NCBI GenBank assembly: GCA_945957495.1
Contig: CAMFLG010000095.1
Location: forward strand, 1-9,166
DNA from: an uncultured Pseudorhodobacter sp.
GTDB taxonomy: Bacteria; Pseudomonadota; Alphaproteobacteria; Rhodobacterales; Rhodobacteraceae
Direction: 5' to 3'
Length of the DNA stretch: 9,166 bases
A program made the position numbers and the translations under genes. Positions 5,793-9,166 of this stretch are shown piece by piece (within the stretch, counting starts at the first letter, position 1; each line of letters opens with the position of its first letter). The notes below the pieces were generated by a model. It had not been told where the DNA came from, searched no databases, and saw only the letters and a list, made by a program, of their open reading frames with translations.

Positions 5793-6257
5793 ATGAAAAC
5801 GCCCGCGAACCTGCCCGATGACAGCCTTGCGCCGCGCGCCACACAGCGCTCGCTTCCGATGTCGTTGTTGCGCGCACGCGAGGCGATCATGAGCCATTTT
5901 CGCCCCATGCTGGACGCCCACGGCGTCAACGAACAGCAGTGGCGCGTCATCCGCGTTCTGGCGGAATCCGGCCAGCTGGACGCATCTGAAGTCGCAGAAC
6001 GCGCCAATATCCTTGCGCCGTCGCTGACGCGGATGATCCGCACGATGACCGATCGCGGTTTGATCCTGAAGTCGCGGGATGAGGGCGATGGTCGCCGAGT
6101 GATGCTCCAGATCGCCCCCGCAGGCATGGACCTGCTGCGCCGCGCCGGCCCCGACAGCGCCCGCATCTATGCCGGGCTTGAGGCGCGCTTTGGCAAGGAC
6201 CGCGTCGAAGACCTGGTCAACCTGCTGGACGAACTGTCAAAGCTGAAGGCCGAGTGA
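5793..6257 (+). CDS. hpaR: MarR-family repressor of homoprotocatechuate degradation, HpaR
   Basis: This 154-residue winged-helix regulator is transcribed divergently from the catabolic operon. The segment LRAREAIMSHFRPML (26-40) followed by NEQQWRVIRVLAES (46-59) is characteristic of HpaR/HpcR within the MarR family. The recognition helix is about residues 75-88 (APSLTRMIRTMTDR) and the wing loop holds DEGDGRR (96-102). HpaR proteins repress the hpa operon until 4-hydroxyphenylacetate or related aromatics bind. I chose the ATG at 5793. The frame is open to a TTG at 5745, but neither start has a recognisable Shine-Dalgarno sequence, so the first about 20 residues are uncertain. Homology to E. 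coli HpaR begins near LPMSLLRARE (21-30). Confidence 0.9.
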   Translation: MKTPANLPDDSLAPRATQRSLPMSLLRAREAIMSHFRPMLDAHGVNEQQWRVIRVLAESGQLDASEVAERANILAPSLTRMIRTMTDRGLILKSRDEGDGRRVMLQIAPAGMDLLRRAGPDSARIYAGLEARFGKDRVEDLVNLLDELSKLKAE

Positions 6258-6270
6258 TCGGGCGGTAGTC

Positions 6271-6297
6271 TTAACCAAAAGCCTTTGTTTTAGTTAA
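6271..6297. repeat. AT-rich inverted repeat downstream of hpaR
   Basis: TTAACCAAAA (6271-6280) and TTTTAGTTAA (6288-6297) are inverted copies with nine of ten positions pairing and a seven-base spacer (GCCTTTG). The repeat starts 13 bases after the hpaR stop in markedly AT-rich DNA. It is too AT-rich for a typical intrinsic terminator stem. It could be a weak 3' hairpin or a binding site for an unknown regulator. The function is unknown. Confidence 0.4.
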
Positions 6298-6340
6298 ACT
6301 TTTCTGCACTGATCGTTTGCGCCAATCCGCATCTTGCGCT

Positions 6341-6367
6341 AAAAACAACCCAGGGCAGTAGCCCGGG
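6341..6367 (-). terminator. Intrinsic terminator for the minus-strand genes
   Basis: On the minus strand CCCGGGC pairs with GCCC-T-GGG: seven G-C pairs with one bulged T and a TACT tetraloop, followed at once by TTGTTTTT. This is a good intrinsic terminator shape. It lies about 80 bases beyond the DUF1761 stop and should end the transcript coming from tsaD-gpsA or from DUF1761. The reverse orientation lacks an immediate T-tract. Confidence 0.65.
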
Positions 6368-6412
6368 ACCTTTTCAGAACACGTGTGGTGCTAAGGGAGC
6401 ACGTGGGGTGGC

Positions 6413-6446
6413 GGGGGGTCCTTTAGGGGTAACGGGCCCCCCTTTT
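6413..6446 (+). terminator. Intrinsic terminator downstream of hpaR
   Basis: GGGGGGTCC (6413-6421) pairs with GGGCCCCCC (6434-6442), a nine-base-pair stem with one G-T wobble. The loop is twelve bases and TTTT (6443-6446) follows directly on the plus strand. It lies about 155 bases after the hpaR stop and only four bases before the DUF1761 stop codon on the other strand, so it shields DUF1761 from hpaR read-through. The opposite strand has no T-tract after the stem, so it acts in one direction. Confidence 0.65.
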
Positions 6447-6449
6447 CCG

Positions 6450-6845
6450 TCAGAACAATGTCAAGACGACGCCCATCAACGTGCAGCCCACAATCGCATT
6501 AACGCTGTCCAGCGCCGTCAGTTTGTAGGGCCGTGCCGCAAAGGCATAGTTCATGGCGACCCAAGGCGTGATCAGAAACGCCCCAATGCCAAAACCGCCC
6601 ATCAGCCCTTCGATCGCCGTGTCAAGTTGTGCCTGAACGAAAATATGGCGCATCATCCCGGCCACCAGCACCTCGGCCACAAACCCCACCACAAATGGCA
6701 TCGGGCTGCCAGTTCCCTGCGGCTTGCCATCCGACCCAACCGGAATGCCCGCAGCCTCCATCCACGGCTTTGACATCCTCGTGTACCAGAACGCCCCGAA
6801 GCCATAGGCCACAAGCGCCGCCACAATGACCGCAACAAACTGCAT
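6450..6845 (-). CDS. DUF1761 family membrane protein
   Basis: This 131-residue protein has four hydrophobic segments, about residues 2-20, 49-66, 77-99 and 110-131, so it is an inner-membrane protein. The first segment followed by GAFWYTRMSKPWM (17-29) is the hallmark of the DUF1761 family, where a GALWYSP-like motif precedes a conserved W. The family function is unknown. GGAGG five bases before the ATG supports the start. It is 65 bases after the EVE-domain gene on the same strand; TATAGT at 6880-6875 could be a weak -10, so it may have its own promoter or be read through from upstream. A small inverted repeat TTCGC/GCGAA (6859-6875) lies in its leader. Confidence 0.8.
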   Translation of the reverse strand: MQFVAVIVAALVAYGFGAFWYTRMSKPWMEAAGIPVGSDGKPQGTGSPMPFVVGFVAEVLVAGMMRHIFVQAQLDTAIEGLMGGFGIGAFLITPWVAMNYAFAARPYKLTALDSVNAIVGCTLMGVVLTLF

Positions 6846-6910
6846 CTGATCCTCCGTGTTCGCGATGAAGGCGAACTATAGGCGCTGATCAGTCCCCGAC
6901 GAGGGCCAAA

Positions 6911-7330
6911 TCACGGCGCAATGCCGCCCAGTTCGCAAATGATCTGCCATTCCCCTGCAGACACCGGCTGTACCGACAGGCGAGAGTTGTTGATAAGGAC
7001 CATCTTCTCCAAACCGGGCTGCACCTTGCAGGTTTCCAAGGTGACGGGCTGCTTCAAGCCGATCACTGCGCGGATGTAAACGCAATCCCACCGCGGGTCA
7101 TCCGTCGTGCTGTCCGGTTGCGATTCGCGGCACACCTCGACCACGCCGACAATCTCTTTGCCCACGTTCGAATGATAGAAAAACCCCCGGTCGCCAATCC
7201 GCATGGCCCGCATGTTGTTGCGGGCCTGATAGTTGCGCACGCCATGCCACTCTTCGCCAATGGCGCCCTTGGCAACCTGATCATCCCAACTCCAGGTGTC
7301 GGGCTCGGATTTGAACAGCCAGAACGTCAT
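6911..7330 (-). CDS. EVE domain protein
   Basis: This 139-residue protein consists of a single EVE (DUF55) domain, a PUA-related fold also found in human THYN1. Family features are visible: WLFKSEP at 4-10, WHGVRNYQARN at 28-38 (with the aromatic-cage W28), a GDRGFFYHS strand (46-54) and SRLSVQPV near the C-terminus (116-123). EVE domains are thought to read modified nucleic-acid bases; no substrate can be inferred here. The frame extends upstream to 7408, but I chose the ATG at 7330, which overlaps the YciI-like stop as ATGA, places WLFKSEP at the normal N-terminus and has AAGGTG upstream. The overlap implies translational coupling. Confidence 0.9.
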   Translation of the reverse strand: MTFWLFKSEPDTWSWDDQVAKGAIGEEWHGVRNYQARNNMRAMRIGDRGFFYHSNVGKEIVGVVEVCRESQPDSTTDDPRWDCVYIRAVIGLKQPVTLETCKVQPGLEKMVLINNSRLSVQPVSAGEWQIICELGGIAP

Positions 7331-7599
7331 CCGATCACCTTTTTCCATTCGGTGATGGTCACGGCACTGAACAGCCCCGCCAGCGCATAGGGGTCCGCCG
7401 CCGCCCAAGCCTGCGCCTGCGCCATAGAGTCCACGTTCAGAATCACCAGACTGCCCGTCATCTGCCCCGTCTCGTTCAAGAACGGGCCAGCCATTTCCAC
7501 TACACCCGAGGCCTCGATATGCGCCAGATGCGCGCTGCGGTTTTCAAGGCGGACGGGCAGGGAATCGGGTTTGTCGGTACAAATCAAAGCGACACGCAT
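7327..7599 (-). CDS. YciI-like protein
   Basis: This 90-residue protein of the YciI (YCII) family has a ferredoxin-like alpha/beta fold. H24 (RSAHLAHI) and D69 (AADPY) are the conserved His/Asp pair proposed as an active site in this family; the AGPF motif (37-40) and the ADPY-ALAGLF segment (68-77) are also typical. Its biochemical role is not established. It lies three bases after the gpsA stop, with its GGAG ribosome binding site inside the last gpsA codons. It overlaps the EVE gene by four bases, so the three are read from one message. Confidence 0.88.
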   Translation of the reverse strand: MRVALICTDKPDSLPVRLENRSAHLAHIEASGVVEMAGPFLNETGQMTGSLVILNVDSMAQAQAWAAADPYALAGLFSAVTITEWKKVIG

Positions 7600-7602
7600 C
7601 TT

Positions 7603-8556
7603 CTACTCCGGTTTGAGAGGGCGGGACATAAGCGCAGAAACAGCCGAAGAAAGCGACAGTTTCCGGTCGATCAGGGCGGCGATCATCTGGGTGATTGGCA
7701 TATCCACCTGCATCGTCTTGGCAAGGTTAGAGACGGCTTTGGCCGTGGCAATCCCTTCCACCGTGACCGCCGGATCAAACGTTGCATCTGCGCCCAGCGA
7801 TTGGCCAAAACGAAAATTGCGCGACTGCGTCGAGGTGCAGGTCAGCACCAGATCGCCAAAGCCCGACAGGCCCGCCAGCGTTTCCGCCCGCGCGCCCAGC
7901 GCCAACGCCAGTCGCGTCATCTCGGCGTAGCCGCGCGTCATCAGTGCGGCCCGCGCAGAATCGCCCAGACCCGCCCCAATCACCACGCCGGCAGCAATGG
8001 CGATCACGTTCTTCAGCGCGCCGCCCAGTTCAGCACCGATAACATCCGTACTGCGGTAAAGCCGCAGATCCGGCGTTGAAAGCAGCCGTTGCAGCGCCTC
8101 GCCATCCATTGACGCCAGCGTCAGCGCCGTGGGCAGACCCTTCGCAATATCGGCCGCAAAACTCGGCCCTGTCAGCACCGCGACGGTAGAGGCCGGGCAG
8201 GCCTCTGCCATCAACGCGCATGCGCCTTTCAGCGTGGACAGGTCGATGCCCTTGCAGCAGGCAACCAAAGGAATACGGTCAATGCGGGCATGATGCAGCG
8301 CCAGAAACCCGCCCAGCGCCTGCATGGGCACCGAAAGGATCAACGCCTCTGCTCCCGCCAGATCATCAATTTGGGCCGTAACAGACACTGTTTCAGGAAA
8401 CTGAACGCCGGGCAACCTTGCCTCATTCCGCCGCGTCGCGGCCATGCTGGCGATGTGGTTGGTGTCCCGCGCCCACAGCCGCACCTCCCGGCCATCCCGG
8501 CCTAACGTGATGGCAAGGGCGGTTCCAAAGGCACCTGCGCCGATCACTCCGATCAT
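7603..8556 (-). CDS. gpsA: Glycerol-3-phosphate dehydrogenase [NAD(P)+] GpsA
   Basis: This 317-residue cytosolic enzyme reduces dihydroxyacetone phosphate to sn-glycerol 3-phosphate for phospholipid synthesis. It has an N-terminal Rossmann motif GAGAFG (6-11), CCKGID (100-105), TGPSFA (129-134), the catalytic K182 in ELGGALKNV (176-184), and the GFGDLVLTCTS (232-242) and SRNFRFG (245-251) substrate-binding segments. The length is normal. The frame is open to 8616, but the ATG at 8556 is correct: it places the dinucleotide fold at residue 2, has AAGGGGG upstream and overlaps the tsaD stop as ATGA. This overlap suggests translational coupling. Confidence 0.97.
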   Translation of the reverse strand: MIGVIGAGAFGTALAITLGRDGREVRLWARDTNHIASMAATRRNEARLPGVQFPETVSVTAQIDDLAGAEALILSVPMQALGGFLALHHARIDRIPLVACCKGIDLSTLKGACALMAEACPASTVAVLTGPSFAADIAKGLPTALTLASMDGEALQRLLSTPDLRLYRSTDVIGAELGGALKNVIAIAAGVVIGAGLGDSARAALMTRGYAEMTRLALALGARAETLAGLSGFGDLVLTCTSTQSRNFRFGQSLGADATFDPAVTVEGIATAKAVSNLAKTMQVDMPITQMIAALIDRKLSLSSAVSALMSRPLKPE

Positions 8557-9166
8557 GCCTTTGCCCCCTTCTTGCCCGACCCGATCATCGGCGCCGCAGA
8601 GGTGTCCAGGGGCCAACGTGGGCGCGCCACCAGCCCCATGTCGTCTTGCGCGCCGCCGCGAAACCGTTCAATCCCGGCCCAGGCAATCATGGCGGCATTG
8701 TCGGTACACAGCGGCAACGGCGGGGCAAGAAACTGGCAGCCCAGATTGGCCGAAACCGTCTCTAACCTTGCCCGAATTGCAGCGTTGGCCGCCACGCCAC
8801 CGGCCACTGCCAGTGCCGGGAAGGCCGGGGCCAGCTCCAGATACATCTCAATCGCGCGGCGTGTCTTTTCGGCCAGCACTTCCACCACCGCAATCTGAAA
8901 CCCTGCGCATAGATCGCGGCGCTCCTGCACCGTGATGCCGCCTTGGGTTGCGATCAACCCGTCGCGCGCGCGCAGCAGGGCGGTTTTCAGACCCGAAAAC
9001 GACAGGTCGCAGCCGGGCCGATCCAACAGAGGGCGTGGAAAGACGAATCGTTTCGGATCGCCCAGCGCGGCCTCCGCTTGCACAGCAGGCCCTCCCGGTT
9101 GCGGCAGACCCAGTAGCTTTGCCGTTTTGTCAAACGCCTCACCTGGTGCGTCGTCAATCGTTCCAC
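8553..9166 (-). CDS. tsaD: tRNA N6-threonylcarbamoyladenosine transferase TsaD, 5' end off the window
   Basis: This is the C-terminal part (about 203 residues) of TsaD (YgjD/Gcp), the Kae1/ASKHA-fold subunit that transfers the threonylcarbamoyl group to A37 of ANN-decoding tRNAs. The frame continues to the window edge, beginning GTIDDAPGEAFDKTAKLLGL, then LSFSGLKTALLR, VAGGVAANAAIRARL and CTDNAAMIAWAG, where the Asp is an expected metal ligand. About 160 N-terminal residues, including the HxxxH metal motif, lie beyond base 9166. An internal ATG at 9083 is not the start. The C-terminal VARPRWPLD motif is intact. The stop overlaps the gpsA start. Confidence 0.96.
   Translation of the reverse strand, partial: GTIDDAPGEAFDKTAKLLGLPQPGGPAVQAEAALGDPKRFVFPRPLLDRPGCDLSFSGLKTALLRARDGLIATQGGITVQERRDLCAGFQIAVVEVLAEKTRRAIEMYLELAPAFPALAVAGGVAANAAIRARLETVSANLGCQFLAPPLPLCTDNAAMIAWAGIERFRGGAQDDMGLVARPRWPLDTSAAPMIGSGKKGAKA

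Noticed and set aside
6271..6297. CtrA binding site
   Set aside because: The two TTAA elements are 19 bases apart rather than the seven-base spacing of the known CtrA motif.
7519..8079. Plus-strand open frame of 186 codons opposite gpsA and the YciI-like gene
   Set aside because: It is antisense to conserved coding sequence with exact gene junctions, and it shows no domain features.
1..9166. CRISPR array, tRNA or rRNA genes, toxin-antitoxin or phage-defence genes
   Set aside because: I saw no repeated direct-repeat/spacer pattern, no tRNA-like cloverleaf or conserved rRNA stretch, and no unexplained gene pair. Almost all the window is accounted for by catabolic and housekeeping genes.

Overview
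The window is GC-rich bacterial DNA that looks alphaproteobacterial, most likely Rhodobacterales. I base this on protein character and on the tsaD-gpsA-YciI-EVE gene order; I could not run a database search. The first 47 bases are not genomic. They are an Illumina Nextera i7 adapter (P7 tail, 8-base index, transposon mosaic end), so the contig really starts at base 48 and its left edge is a library-fragment end.

Bases 167-5676 (minus strand) hold a six-gene operon for meta-cleavage of homoprotocatechuate (3,4-dihydroxyphenylacetate). It is read hpaF, hpaE, hpaD (LigB type), hpaD (VOC type), hpaG, hpaH. The divergent MarR-family repressor gene hpaR (5793-6257, plus strand) shares a 116-base intergenic region with hpaF, which holds promoter elements and two candidate operators. 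Together the enzymes open the ring (two unrelated dioxygenases), oxidise the semialdehyde (HpaE), isomerise (HpaF), decarboxylate and isomerise (HpaG) and hydrate (HpaH), giving 4-hydroxy-2-oxoheptanedioate. The aldolase HpaI, the hydroxylase HpaBC and a transporter are not in the window.

Bases 6258-6449 are non-coding. They contain an AT-rich inverted repeat and two oppositely oriented intrinsic terminators that overlap the ends of convergent transcripts.

Bases 6450-9166 (minus strand) are housekeeping in character. A tightly coupled group tsaD (5' end cut by the window edge), gpsA, a YciI-like gene and an EVE-domain gene has start/stop overlaps or a 3-base gap. It is followed, after a 65-base gap, by a DUF1761 membrane protein gene.

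The most notable biology is the adjacent pair of non-homologous 3,4-dihydroxyphenylacetate 2,3-dioxygenases in one operon, together with a single-domain HpaG in place of the two-domain enterobacterial form. I see no convincing wholly new system here. Most of the window fits known families.
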